Made by a program: the position numbers and the translations under genes | Assembly: GCF_010500965.1 (NCBI RefSeq) | Contig: NZ_QVMI01000003.1 | Span: 62,001-126,000 of the forward strand | DNA length: 64,000 nucleotides | Reading direction: 5' to 3' | Source: Bacteroides sp. 51 | Lineage (GTDB): Bacteria; Bacteroidota; Bacteroidia; Bacteroidales; Bacteroidaceae | In this document: piece by piece, positions 17,725 to 26,866 of the stretch | Layout: each line of letters begins with the position of its first letter | Numbering within the stretch: position 1 is the stretch's first letter | The notes under the pieces: generated by a model | Databases searched by the model: none | The model's input: only the letters and a program-made list of their open reading frames with translations | What the model was told of the DNA's origin: nothing

Positions 17725-19233
17725 ATGAAGATATTTCCAAGTGACCAGATCAAAGAACTGGATGCTTATACCATAGAGAATGAGCCTATAGCTTCCATTG
17801 ACCTGATGGAACGTGCAGCCAAAGCGATAACCCAGGCTATTATCCGCCAATGGAACAGCACGACACCCGTCACCCTGTTTGCGGGGCCGGGGAATAATGG
17901 TGGCGATGCACTGGCGGTTGCCCGCCTTTTAGCAGAAAAGGGATACAAAGTCGAAGTCTTTTTATTCAACACCAAAGGCGAATTATCACCCGACTGCCAG
18001 GCAAATAAAGAGCTTCTGGAAACCATGGACGAGGTGAACTTTACGGAAGTAAATACACAGTTCACTCCACCTCATCTTACTGCCGACCATGTGGTTGTAG
18101 ATGGCCTTTTTGGTTCGGGACTGAACAAACCGCTTGCCGGGGGATTTGCTGCCGTAGTAAAATACATCAATGCCTCACCGGCAACTGTCGTATCTATCGA
18201 CATTCCTTCGGGATTAATGGGAGAAGATAACTCATCGAATATCCCGAACCATATCGTCCGTGCCGATTATACCTTCAGCCTGCAACTTCCGAAACTTTCT
18301 TTCCTGTTTGCAGAGAACGCCGAGTACGTTGGTCACTGGAAGCTATTGGACATCGGAATTAGCCCTGAAGTAATCGAAGAAACCGAGGCTGATTATTTCC
18401 TGACCGAGGAGAGAGACATACGTCCACTCATTAAACAACGAAAAGAGTTCTCTCACAAAGGGAGTTTCGGCCATGCGTTGTTGATTGCGGGTTCGTATGG
18501 TATGGCGGGAGCATCTGTACTGGCTGCCCGTGCCTGTATGCGTTCGGGGGTAGGTCTACTGACTGTACACGCCCCCGCCCGGAACAACAACATATTGCAG
18601 ATTGCCGTTCCTGAAGTTATGGTGGAAGCGGATATTCATGAGAATTGCTTTGCATATCCTACAGATACAAACGATTATAATGCGGTAGGAATCGGTCCGG
18701 GACTGGGTAAGGCGCAGGAAACCGAAGCTGCGTTAATTGACCAGCTACAGACGAACCGATGTCCGGTAATACTTGATGCCGATGCGCTCAATCTGCTGGC
18801 CAGGAACCGTCACGTACTAACTGCATTACCCAAGAACTCCATACTCACCCCTCATCCGAAGGAGTTGGACAGGTTGACCGGGAAAAGTCAAAGTTCTTAC
18901 GAACGGTTGGCCAAAGCTTGTGCGCTGGCTCAACTTTCCAATACATATATTGTATTGAAAGGCCACTACTCTACTATCGTTACTCCCGAGGGCAAATGTT
19001 ATTTCAACCCCACGGGCAATGTGGGTATGGCTACTGCCGGAAGCGGAGATGTACTGACAGGTATTATACTGGCATTATTAGCACAGGGATATACAGGCGA
19101 AGATGCCGCCAAAATCGGAGTTTATGTACATGGTATGGCAGGAGATCTTGCCCGCCAGAAGTATGGAACGATAGGTCTTAATGCTAGTGATATTATCGAG
19201 TTTTTACCTACTGCATGGGGGGCATATCAGTAG
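17725..19233 (+). CDS. nnr: Bifunctional NAD(P)HX epimerase/dehydratase
   Basis: Repairs hydrated NADH/NADPH. The N-terminal epimerase half shows AGPGNNGGDALAVARLL (about 50-66 from this start) and the C-terminal ADP-dependent dehydratase half shows GIGPGLG and the GSGDVLTGI motif, so both domains are fused in the usual order. With the start at 17725 (MKIFPSDQIKELD) the protein has 502 residues; an upstream in-frame GTG at 17689 is rejected because it lies in the promoter. The stop TAG sits in CAGTAGCTAGAAG, the edge of the next repeat. Confidence 0.94.
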   Translation: MKIFPSDQIKELDAYTIENEPIASIDLMERAAKAITQAIIRQWNSTTPVTLFAGPGNNGGDALAVARLLAEKGYKVEVFLFNTKGELSPDCQANKELLETMDEVNFTEVNTQFTPPHLTADHVVVDGLFGSGLNKPLAGGFAAVVKYINASPATVVSIDIPSGLMGEDNSSNIPNHIVRADYTFSLQLPKLSFLFAENAEYVGHWKLLDIGISPEVIEETEADYFLTEERDIRPLIKQRKEFSHKGSFGHALLIAGSYGMAGASVLAARACMRSGVGLLTVHAPARNNNILQIAVPEVMVEADIHENCFAYPTDTNDYNAVGIGPGLGKAQETEAALIDQLQTNRCPVILDADALNLLARNRHVLTALPKNSILTPHPKELDRLTGKSQSSYERLAKACALAQLSNTYIVLKGHYSTIVTPEGKCYFNPTGNVGMATAGSGDVLTGIILALLAQGYTGEDAAKIGVYVHGMAGDLARQKYGTIGLNASDIIEFLPTAWGAYQ

Positions 19234-19326
19234 CTAGAAGTAAGAAGTAAGTAGTAAGGTTTTTTCCAACCATGCGGTATTATATCATTGGGCTTACTTC
19301 TAACTTCTTGCTTTTGGCTTCTTGCA
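19231..19326. repeat. Simple-sequence inverted repeat (TAGAAGTAAG type)
   Basis: Arms AGCTAGAAGTAAGAAGTAAG and its approximate complement CTTACTTCTAACTTCTTGC surround a core with CCATGCGGTATT. It begins at the stop codon of the preceding gene. The rest of the 362-bp gap (19234-19595) holds a second repeat at 19391-19491 and no gene. Confidence 0.82.
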
Positions 19327-19390
19327 TTATTCAATATCTTCACTAACTTTGTGAGTTATAATATGTAGAAACGGATTGGAAATGAGGGGA

Positions 19391-19491
19391 TTTTAACCGC
19401 AGAGTTTCGCAGATTAACGCAGAGTTTTAAGTTTTCCCTGCGGCATCGTAACTTAAACTCTGCGTTAATCTGCGTAACTCTGCGGTTAAAA
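19391..19491. repeat. CGCAGAG-type inverted repeat, copy 2
   Basis: TTTTAACCGCAGAGTTTCGC...GCGTAACTCTGCGGTTAAAA, with a central CTGCGGCATCGTAACTT that resembles the core of the heptamer repeats at 42137 and 45340. Confidence 0.88.
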
Positions 19492-19595
19492 ATTAATTCA
19501 TAACCAACATCAGTTAAATAAGGGATTTACCCAATCCCTGTTGAACTAAATAAATTAATTCATTAGAATTTAGAAACGATCAAAACCAATAGAAT

Positions 19596-20645
19596 ATGAG
19601 GAAATTAATTGTATTACTGGTAAGCATACTATTTACAACCGCTACTTACGCACAGACAGAAATTATACAAGGCGTTACCCGCGGAAAAGACTTCGGAGTA
19701 GTATATACCCTTCCTAAAACAGAAATAAAAGTCGATATAAAGGTAACCAAGGTTACTTACCTGCCCGGAGAGTTCAGCCGCTATGCCGACCGTTATCTTC
19801 GCTTGTCGGATGTATCGGGAGAAGAGGAACAATATTGGGAACTAAATGGCATCACTGCTTCTTCCGTAGGTGTTCCCGATAATGAGAACACATACTTTGT
19901 GAAGATGAAGGACAAAACGGTTGCTCCACTTATGGAACTAACGGAAGAGGGGCTTATAAAATCAATCAATGTTCCTATTAGTAGTAAACCGGCAACTAAG
20001 AAAGAACAGGTAACTCCGGCTAAAAAAAGACTTGATCCAAAAGACTTCCTGACAGAAGAAATACTCATGGCTAACTCTACAGCTAAAATGGCTGAACTGA
20101 CTGCCAAAGAGATATATAATATCCGCGAAAGCCGTAACGCACTGGTACGCGGTCAGGCAGATAACATGCCGAAAGATGGTGAACAACTCAAACTAATGCT
20201 CAGCAGTCTGGATGAGCAGGAAAGCGCTATGCTTGAACTGTTCACTGGAATAAAGAACAAAGAAGAAAAGGTTTTCACCATTACGTTAGTTCCTAACAGA
20301 GAATGGGATAATGAAGTAATCCTGCGCTTTTCCCGCAAATTAGGCGTTCTTGGAGCGAATGACCTTGCCGGCGAACCGGTTTATCTTACTCTGAAAAACC
20401 TACGTACTGTAACTATTCCGGAAGAAACCAAAAAGAAAGATGTATCGGGAATTGCTTATAACGTGCCAGGCAGAGCCAGCGTATTGATTCTTAAAGACAA
20501 GAACAAAATGTTTGAAGGAGAACTGCCTGTTACACAATTCGGTATAGTCGAATATCTGGCACCTGCATTGTTTAATAAGAATTCAACAATCAAAGTTACA
20601 TTTAATCCCGAAACGGGTGCATTAGTTAAGGTGGATAGGGAGTAA
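19596..20645 (+). CDS. DUF4831 family secreted protein
   Basis: Conserved Bacteroidales protein of 349 residues, DUF4831 family, unknown function. A Sec signal peptide is visible (KLIVLLVSILFTTATYAQ, cleavage about after residue 19), so it is periplasmic or outer-membrane associated without a lipobox. The N-terminal region carries the GVVYTLPKTEIKVDIKVTKV segment typical of the family, followed by a Lys/Pro-rich linker near 130-150. It is a single gene with repeats on both sides. Family assignment is from recall of the characteristic N-terminal half. Confidence 0.8.
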   Translation: MRKLIVLLVSILFTTATYAQTEIIQGVTRGKDFGVVYTLPKTEIKVDIKVTKVTYLPGEFSRYADRYLRLSDVSGEEEQYWELNGITASSVGVPDNENTYFVKMKDKTVAPLMELTEEGLIKSINVPISSKPATKKEQVTPAKKRLDPKDFLTEEILMANSTAKMAELTAKEIYNIRESRNALVRGQADNMPKDGEQLKLMLSSLDEQESAMLELFTGIKNKEEKVFTITLVPNREWDNEVILRFSRKLGVLGANDLAGEPVYLTLKNLRTVTIPEETKKKDVSGIAYNVPGRASVLILKDKNKMFEGELPVTQFGIVEYLAPALFNKNSTIKVTFNPETGALVKVDRE

Positions 20646-20987
20646 GTTCTGCTACCAAGTGCTATACAAGTGCTAGCAAAAAGAACGAGAAGTATCATCC
20701 TTGGATAGGCCATGGGCAAGGACTTTCAGAGAAATGAGTGCTACTTTCTGCATGTTTTAGAAAAAGATATAGTAGGATCACCAAACTCTTATAGAACTCG
20801 GGCTGAGTTCTATAAGAGTTGGTTCTGAGTTCCTATAGAATTGACTCCGAGTTCTTATGGAATCCAGAAGCAATTCTTATTGAATCCGGAAGCTGTTCTT
20901 ATTCAATTGCAGATAACATCACTTCCTTAGTATGATAACAACACCAGGGTGGTATGGTAGCGCTCCTTGGGGGGTATGATAGAAACG
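20646..20987. repeat. Gene-free stretch with ~22-bp degenerate array
   Basis: No gene is seen. Six imperfect units at 20779, 20797, 20818, 20841, 20863 and 20885 run to 20906, with period 18-23 and mostly 22. Most end in TTCTTATnGAA-like sequence. It separates DUF4831 from the convergent PqqD-like gene. Confidence 0.65.
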
Positions 20988-21341
20988 TTACGGTAATATA
21001 GTAGGAATACTATATCTAATAAACCCGTCCTTCCGAAGCTGAGTAATATAAATCGTCACACGCTGTTCATAGTTTTCTTCGTTTCCGAAGTAATCAGACA
21101 GAAGTTGTATAATCTCCCTGACGGTACGCTTACCATCTATCAGATTCCAAACTGCCGACCCGTGTTCTTCCAGCCTGACCCGAATATAAGGCGACATATT
21201 CTTAGGCAAGAAGTATTTGCGTATCCATGCGCGTTTAAAGCGAGGGAAAGCTATCACCGATAGCTCTCCCTCATTTTCTGTCAGGATGTGTTCAGCCCTG
21301 GAAGGGATTACATCCAGAAGGTTTATTTTTGTATTCTTCAA
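20988..21341 (-). CDS. PqqD-like family protein
   Basis: A 117-residue protein with the PqqD/RRE fold signature: hydrophobic pattern around GSAVWNLIDGKRTVREIIQLLSDYFG at about residues 62-87. Such domains bind leader peptides of ribosomally made peptides or occur as stand-alone proteins of unknown role. No precursor peptide, radical-SAM maturase or other biosynthetic gene is visible nearby; the only partner is the MFS transporter 4 bp upstream, with which it is surely cotranscribed. Function not assigned. Confidence 0.8.
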   Translation of the reverse strand: MKNTKINLLDVIPSRAEHILTENEGELSVIAFPRFKRAWIRKYFLPKNMSPYIRVRLEEHGSAVWNLIDGKRTVREIIQLLSDYFGNEENYEQRVTIYITQLRKDGFIRYSIPTILP

Positions 21342-21344
21342 CCT

Positions 21345-22739
21345 TTATTTCTTTTTAATATTAGGTGCTTCCAACCCGTAGTTGTGTATTTTATCTTCTG
21401 CCTTTAACCAGATTCCCAGCAAGAAAGCAAGTATGCCCAGACTGGCAAAAACAAGCATTGGCGCTGTATAATCGTACTGGCCTGCACTTGCATCAGGATT
21501 AGCCCATGTCAACACCTTACCGATAATAACAGGAAACGCCCAAAGCCCGATGTTCTGAATCCAGAAAATAACGGAATAAGCCGAACCCAAATACCTCTCT
21601 TCTACCAACTTAGGCACCGATGGCCATAAAGCGGCAGGTACAAGAGAGAAAGATATCCCTAACAAAATGATAGCGCCATAGGCTATTATCGTGCTGTTTG
21701 AATCACCAGGTTGCAATGGGTATAACGCAAATACAGTATGGCAAACAAACATTAGTATAGCACCCAGTATCAACATCGTAGCCCCCTTGCCTTTTCTGTC
21801 AAGAAACCACCCCAACAAAGGTGTTAATACCATCGCTCCGATCGGAAACCAGGAGAATAAAGCAGAAGCGTCATCGGTAGCCATACCCAAACGACTTTCT
21901 AACATACTGGTTGCAAACTTCTGGAATGGGAATATAGCAGAGTAGTAAAGGACGCACAGGAAAGCTACAATCAGGAATACCTTGCTGGTAAACAATATAC
22001 CAAGATCGCTGATCTTAAACTGATCTTCCGGCTCCATTTCGGCATCGGCACCCAACTGTTTATCCAACTTTTTATCCATCAATGAATAAACGATAAACGT
22101 AAGCAAACCAATGCAGAGTAATCCACAGCAAATAGCTACAGGGCGAACAACATCAGGACTTCCCCATGACGCCATAATAGGCGACAAACGGAAAACAGCA
22201 AATACACCCAAACGAGCTATGGCCATCTCCAACCCCATCGCTAAAGCAAGTTCCTTACCATTAAACCACTTCACGATTGCTTTGGAAACCGTGATCCCCG
22301 CCATTTCAACTCCGCAACCGAAAATAGCAAATCCGGCACAAGCCAGTTTCGCTGTAGCCGGGAAAGAGGTCCAGAATGAATTCAGGAAATCATAAAGAAC
22401 ATTACCTTCTGCAAAGTATGGACTGATAGCATATAGTTTAATACTGGCACCAACCAACATAACAACTCCCGAAAGGATGGCTGTAAAGCGAATGCCTAGT
22501 TTATCGAGAATAATACCGGCAAAAATCAGGAAGAAAACAAAAACATTCAGGAAGTACTCGGAACCGGCAAATGTGCCATACACACTGGCCGACCAGCCCA
22601 TTTGTTCTTGCACCAATGTTTGTATGGGCGATAATACATCTACAAACATATAAGCAAAGAACATGGTCGATGCTATTAATATCAGGGCAGTCCACCGAAG
22701 TACCGCCGAGTCTCTCATAGTTTGATGAAGTTGCTTCAT
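21345..22739 (-). CDS. MFS transporter
   Basis: A 464-residue major facilitator superfamily permease with about twelve hydrophobic segments and a central cytoplasmic loop (MDKKLDKQLGADAEMEPEDQ near 220-240). The second half shows the A-loop-like GWFLDRKGKG. It resembles Bacteroidales MFS proteins of unassigned substrate. It shares a transcript with the PqqD-like gene. A -7 box TACTTTTG is at 22778-22785. Confidence 0.88.
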   Translation of the reverse strand: MKQLHQTMRDSAVLRWTALILIASTMFFAYMFVDVLSPIQTLVQEQMGWSASVYGTFAGSEYFLNVFVFFLIFAGIILDKLGIRFTAILSGVVMLVGASIKLYAISPYFAEGNVLYDFLNSFWTSFPATAKLACAGFAIFGCGVEMAGITVSKAIVKWFNGKELALAMGLEMAIARLGVFAVFRLSPIMASWGSPDVVRPVAICCGLLCIGLLTFIVYSLMDKKLDKQLGADAEMEPEDQFKISDLGILFTSKVFLIVAFLCVLYYSAIFPFQKFATSMLESRLGMATDDASALFSWFPIGAMVLTPLLGWFLDRKGKGATMLILGAILMFVCHTVFALYPLQPGDSNSTIIAYGAIILLGISFSLVPAALWPSVPKLVEERYLGSAYSVIFWIQNIGLWAFPVIIGKVLTWANPDASAGQYDYTAPMLVFASLGILAFLLGIWLKAEDKIHNYGLEAPNIKKK

Positions 22740-22777
22740 TTCTATACGATTTAGTTATTTCATTAATTTCTAACCTC

Positions 22778-22785
22778 CAAAAGTA
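22778..22785 (-). promoter_or_regulatory. -7 box of MFS-PqqD operon
   Basis: TACTTTTG on the minus strand, about 38 bases before the ATG at 22739. Confidence 0.65.
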
Positions 22786-22805
22786 ATTAATATAACATAA
22801 GCAGG

Positions 22806-22854
22806 CAAAAAAATAAAGGTCATAAATTCCTGTTATCAAGAATCTATGACCTTT
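22806..22854 (-). terminator. Intrinsic terminator of the secG operon
   Basis: On the minus strand a 10-bp stem AAAGGTCATA/TATGACCTTT with a 20-base loop is followed by a run of seven T. It lies just beyond the secG stop. Confidence 0.85.
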
Positions 22855-22875
22855 CTTATATTTTTCTTATTCTAA

Positions 22876-23235
22876 TTAGTTTCCTGTAGAATCTGTAGAT
22901 GCCTCGGGAGTTGCAGTTTCGGTTGGAGTAGCAAATCCGGGAAGGTTCATTGGATTTGTTTGCTCTTCTTGTTGAGCCTGTTCCATGATGATATTTCCAT
23001 CTCTACCGGTAGAAGTAGGAAGTACATAAGCAGTAGCGATACTCAACACCACGATGAATGCTGCTAATCCCCAGGTTGCTTTTTCCAGGAAATCTGTAGT
23101 TTTACGCACACCCATGATTTGATTGGATGAAGAAAAGCCTGAAGCTAAGCCACCACCCTTTGAGTTTTGTATCAAAACGATGAAGCACATCAATAAGGCT
23201 GCGATCACAATTAGAATAATTAATAATAGGTACAT
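22876..23235 (-). CDS. secG: Preprotein translocase subunit SecG
   Basis: Small inner-membrane subunit of the SecYEG translocon, 119 residues. Two membrane segments are visible (about 3-22 and 50-70) with the conserved loop IVLIQNSKGGGLASGF between them. The C-terminal tail is rich in Q, E, P and T, as in other Bacteroidetes SecG. It is the last gene of a five-gene minus-strand run ending at the terminator at 22806-22854. Confidence 0.95.
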   Translation of the reverse strand: MYLLLIILIVIAALLMCFIVLIQNSKGGGLASGFSSSNQIMGVRKTTDFLEKATWGLAAFIVVLSIATAYVLPTSTGRDGNIIMEQAQQEEQTNPMNLPGFATPTETATPEASTDSTGN

Positions 23236-23243
23236 TTTAATTC

Positions 23244-24023
23244 TTATGATTTAGTGTTAATAATCAATTTCTCCAAAAAACGGATTTGGTCTGCAAAGTA
23301 AACGTTTTTTTTTGGATATTTCAAGCTTAGCTTTTTAATTATTTCAAGAGCCTTGGAATATCTTCGCTGTTTTATGTAAATTTTGGCTAAAGTTTCCGTA
23401 AAATAAGTATCTTCTTCATCTTCTTCGGCATAAACAAAAGAAGGGCCTTCGATCTTTTCCTCTTCCTCCTCATCAAGTGGTTTCAACTTCATCGACATCC
23501 CACTCTCCGCTTTCGCAATAAACCCATCAATCAACTCCTGCCCTCTCAGCCCCGGCAGCGAGGCACTACACCCAGGTTGCGGCAAGCCGCTATCTACCAA
23601 ATAAGGGGTATAGTCAATGGCATAATCTAATTGATCTACACTCGAATCATGGTCGGGTATGGTAGAAAGAAATGAATCTATCAGTGATAATGTACGGTCA
23701 AGACCAGGCTCTTCGGTCAGTTCTTCCTGTACAACAGGTTTCTCTTGCACCAAAGTAACTGCCGGTTGATGATGTTTAGGCAATTTATACTTATCGCCTT
23801 CGATCAGGTAAAACAGAACCCGGCGATCTGCAATATAAAATGCAGACTTTCGCAGTTCGCTACCAAAAGTAATATCATGCAGCAGATAAAGATTCTTCAG
23901 AAACAACAGCCTCAACGACTGGCTATAAGGATACCGCGCCAATAATGTACGAAGCTCATACAAAGTTTCTTTATTCAGTTCCTCCGGATGAGCAATCCAA
24001 CGTTGCAGACTCAATGCATTCAT
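23244..24023 (-). CDS. Tetratricopeptide-like hypothetical protein
   Basis: A 259-residue protein with no signal peptide. The C-terminal part, TYFTETLAKIYIKQRRYSKALEIIKKLSLKYPKKN (about 205-240), reads as a TPR-type helical pair. The N-terminal half is predicted helical (ELRTLLARYPYSQSLRLLFLKNLYLL) and the middle is acidic and low in complexity (DEEEEEK). It is a conserved neighbour between secG and lptE in Bacteroidales and may act in envelope biogenesis (inference from context only). Gaps of 8 bp to secG and 3 bp to lptE imply one operon. Confidence 0.75.
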   Translation of the reverse strand: MNALSLQRWIAHPEELNKETLYELRTLLARYPYSQSLRLLFLKNLYLLHDITFGSELRKSAFYIADRRVLFYLIEGDKYKLPKHHQPAVTLVQEKPVVQEELTEEPGLDRTLSLIDSFLSTIPDHDSSVDQLDYAIDYTPYLVDSGLPQPGCSASLPGLRGQELIDGFIAKAESGMSMKLKPLDEEEEEKIEGPSFVYAEEDEEDTYFTETLAKIYIKQRRYSKALEIIKKLSLKYPKKNVYFADQIRFLEKLIINTKS

Positions 24024-24026
24024 GCT

Positions 24027-24560
24027 TTACCAGTTAGCAACAGTAGCCATAAATATCTGATCAGTGATTTCTTTTACCATCTGTGCTATCAATTCATCCT
24101 GCACTGCAGTAAGCAACTGGTTTGAATCATATGTACGGAAAGCAGAAAACTGCTGACCATTACCTTCGAAGTCGTTATTATGATTAACATTATCCGTAAA
24201 CCGCACATTCACAGTAATGGTAAGTTTCGTTTTAGAAGCATAACCATCGGCAGCAACAGCTTCGTTGTACTGGTTATATCCGGTGATTTCTCCTTCTATT
24301 TCCAGGTCAGCATTTGCATTTACCAGCTTCAAACGGGTCTGACGAATAAATATATCCTTAAGTTCCTCATTGAAACGAGTACCCAACGGAGCATATACAT
24401 AATCCGATTTAATCGGGAAATCGGTTATTGAGATCGTTTTATATTTCGAGTAGTCAAGCGAACCGGCCCCGGTAAAGCTATAAGAAACTGCGCAACTCAC
24501 CATCACCACCATCGACACACCCGCTAAAAATATACCGGCAATTTTCTTACTCCAATCCAT
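24027..24560 (-). CDS. lptE: LptE-like outer-membrane lipoprotein
   Basis: LPS-assembly lipoprotein that plugs the LptD barrel. The lipobox MVVMVSC places the lipidated residue at C23. The following AVSYSFTGAGSLDYSKYKTISITDFP and the FNEELKDIFIRQTRLKLV segment match the LptE family of Bacteroidetes. Length is 177. Its partner lptD lies elsewhere in the window (54805-57549). The 5' end overlaps the sigma-54 activator gene by 14 bp, so the two are translationally linked. Confidence 0.88.
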   Translation of the reverse strand: MDWSKKIAGIFLAGVSMVVMVSCAVSYSFTGAGSLDYSKYKTISITDFPIKSDYVYAPLGTRFNEELKDIFIRQTRLKLVNANADLEIEGEITGYNQYNEAVAADGYASKTKLTITVNVRFTDNVNHNNDFEGNGQQFSAFRTYDSNQLLTAVQDELIAQMVKEITDQIFMATVANW

Positions 24561-25761
24561 ATTCCTTTATTTTTCGGTAAAGCGTACGCTCCGAGATATT
24601 CAAATCTTTAGCAGCGGCTCTTCGCTTCCCTTTATTTTTTTCCAATGCTCTTTGTATTGTTTCCTTTTCTACCTCATCCAAAGAAAGAGGTTCTTCTATA
24701 TACTCTTCAGTGTCCTGAATATCATCGTCTTCCACACTACTGTTGTGTACCGGCTCCACACGCTGTATGCTAATCGTAGAAACGGGCTGTGGAGCAGGAG
24801 CTACTACTGTGGTGGTCGCTGTTCCCTTTTCCGACATTAAGTCATGTACCATGGTTTGCAGTTCGTTCACCTCTTTCTTCATATCGAACAGGAGTTTATA
24901 AAGGAACTCGCGCTCATTTTCAAACCCTTTCTGATCATGACCACCCCATAAAGCCGGTAACTGGGCTGCTGGTTGGGGGGGAAGGTAGGTCTTTAAAATA
25001 TCAGCAGTAATCTCCCGATTGGTTTCAATGATGGAAATCTGCTCTGTGATATTCTTTAGCTGGCGTACATTTCCCGGCCAGTAATAACCAATCAATACCT
25101 GCTTCGCATCCTCTGTCAGTTGGATGGCAGGCATTCTGTATTTCTCTGCAAAATCCGATGCAAATTTACGGAACAACAATACCACATCCGTACCACGCTC
25201 ACGTAAAGCCGGCACCTGAATAGGTATCGTATTCAACCTGTAATACAAATCTTCTCTAAAGCGTCCGCTGGCAATGGCTTCGCTTAGGTTCACATTGGTA
25301 GCAGCTACGATACGCACATCAGTCTTTTCAACTTTAGACGAACCTACCTTTATGAATTCCCCGCTTTCCAAAACACGCAATAAACGCGCCTGGGTAGGTA
25401 AAGGCAACTCCCCTACCTCATCCAGGAATATCGTACCGCCATTGGCTTCGCCAAAGTAGCCTTTTCGTTCTCCGATTGCTCCGGTAAAGGCACCTTTCTC
25501 ATGCCCGAATAGTTCAGAATCAATGGTTCCTTCAGGAATAGCCCCACAGTTCACCGCAATATATTGTCCATGTTTACGGCGACTGTATTGGTGAATAATC
25601 TGTGGAAAACTCTCTTTTCCCACCCCACTCTCTCCGGTAATCAGTACCGAGAGATCCGTAGGAGCAACCTGAATGGCTATATCAATGGCACGCGCTAGCG
25701 TCTCCGTATTACCTATTATACCAAATCTGAGTTTTACTTGTTGTATCTCTTTACTTGTCAT
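24547..25761 (-). CDS. Sigma-54 activator without sensory domain
   Basis: AAA+ bacterial enhancer-binding protein of 404 residues. Walker A GESGVGKE is at 43-50, the sigma-54 contact loop GAFTGA at 90-95, Walker B near GGTIFLDEVGELP, and a Fis-type helix-turn-helix at the C-terminus (RAAAKDLNISERTLYRKIKEYGLE). The AAA+ domain begins almost at residue 1, so there is no receiver, GAF or PAS input domain; a coiled-coil and Pro/Val-rich linker joins AAA+ to the DNA-binding end. Its activity is probably set by abundance or partner proteins. It overlaps lptE by 14 bp and abuts pdxA. Confidence 0.93.
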   Translation of the reverse strand: MTSKEIQQVKLRFGIIGNTETLARAIDIAIQVAPTDLSVLITGESGVGKESFPQIIHQYSRRKHGQYIAVNCGAIPEGTIDSELFGHEKGAFTGAIGERKGYFGEANGGTIFLDEVGELPLPTQARLLRVLESGEFIKVGSSKVEKTDVRIVAATNVNLSEAIASGRFREDLYYRLNTIPIQVPALRERGTDVVLLFRKFASDFAEKYRMPAIQLTEDAKQVLIGYYWPGNVRQLKNITEQISIIETNREITADILKTYLPPQPAAQLPALWGGHDQKGFENEREFLYKLLFDMKKEVNELQTMVHDLMSEKGTATTTVVAPAPQPVSTISIQRVEPVHNSSVEDDDIQDTEEYIEEPLSLDEVEKETIQRALEKNKGKRRAAAKDLNISERTLYRKIKEYGLE

Positions 25762-26856
25762 TTATACGTCGTCATCTACTGTATCCAGTTTCAACTTATC
25801 ACTATCATCGCGTTTCTCATAATACTGTTTACGCAAAGGATTGGCATGTGCAGTATCATCACGCCGACGGTTACGGAACACATCCATAGCTACATAAATA
25901 GCCTGGCGGAAAGAATCTTCGGATGCAAGCCCTTTCCCCGCGATATCATAAGCCGTGCCATGAGCGGGAGAAGTACGGATAACAGGCAATCCGGCAGTAT
26001 AATTCACGCCATCTTCCATAGCCAGGGTTTTGAATGGAACAAGTCCCTGATCATGGTACATAGCCAATATTCCATCGAAATTAGCAAAATTGCCCGATCC
26101 CATAAAGCCATCGGCAGGATAGGGGCCATAGCACAGTATGCCTTTTGCTGACATATCCTTCAAAGCCGGAATAATAATTTCCTGCTCCTCGGTACCGATC
26201 AATCCTTCATCTCCTGCATGTGGATTTAATGATAATACAGCAATCCGGGGACTGCCGATGCCAAAGTCGCGCTTCAAAGAGCGGTTGAATATCTCAAGTT
26301 TTTCCTGGATCAATTCTTTAGTAATAGTAGGAGCTACTTTATGAATCGGAATATGCCCGGTTACTAAAGCCACACGGAAATCGTCTTTCATTAATATCAT
26401 TAACGATTTATTTCCTCCTCCTATTCTTTCTTCGATATACTCGGTATGTCCCGGGAAAGAGAACGTTTCCGACTGGATGGTATGTTTATTGATCGGCGCA
26501 GTAACCAATACATCAATCAAACCTTCCCGATAGTCGGCCAAGGCTCTTTCCAATGCATCCAATGCCGCCTTTCCCGCTTCAGTATCGGGCTTGGAGAACT
26601 CTACTTTTACTTCATCGTTTGTACAGTTCAGTACGCTAAGCTTATTGTAGGCCGCTTCCGACGCAGTGTTTATAATACTAAAATTCGTAGGCAAATCCAG
26701 TGACTTGCGATGATATGCAGCAACCTTGGGAGAGCCATAAATGATAGGAGTACAAAGCTCCAACATAGCCGGCTCGGCAAATGTTTTCAGAATGACTTCA
26801 TAACCTACTCCGTTAATATCTCCCTGGGTAATACCAATTCTTATTTTATCTTCCAT
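25762..26856 (-). CDS. pdxA: 4-hydroxythreonine-4-phosphate dehydrogenase
   Basis: Pyridoxal-phosphate biosynthesis enzyme that oxidises 4-phosphohydroxy-L-threonine in the DXP-dependent route. Metal and substrate motifs are seen: FPGHTEYIEERIGG, LNPHAGDEGLIG, MYHDQGLVPFKTL and SPAHGTAYDIAGKG. Length 364 is slightly longer than E. coli PdxA because of a C-terminal extension rich in K and D. It directly precedes the sigma-54 activator gene with no spacer. Upstream lies the heptamer repeat at 26867-26954. Confidence 0.95.
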   Translation of the reverse strand: MEDKIRIGITQGDINGVGYEVILKTFAEPAMLELCTPIIYGSPKVAAYHRKSLDLPTNFSIINTASEAAYNKLSVLNCTNDEVKVEFSKPDTEAGKAALDALERALADYREGLIDVLVTAPINKHTIQSETFSFPGHTEYIEERIGGGNKSLMILMKDDFRVALVTGHIPIHKVAPTITKELIQEKLEIFNRSLKRDFGIGSPRIAVLSLNPHAGDEGLIGTEEQEIIIPALKDMSAKGILCYGPYPADGFMGSGNFANFDGILAMYHDQGLVPFKTLAMEDGVNYTAGLPVIRTSPAHGTAYDIAGKGLASEDSFRQAIYVAMDVFRNRRRDDTAHANPLRKQYYEKRDDSDKLKLDTVDDDV

Positions 26857-26866
26857 ATTTTAATAG

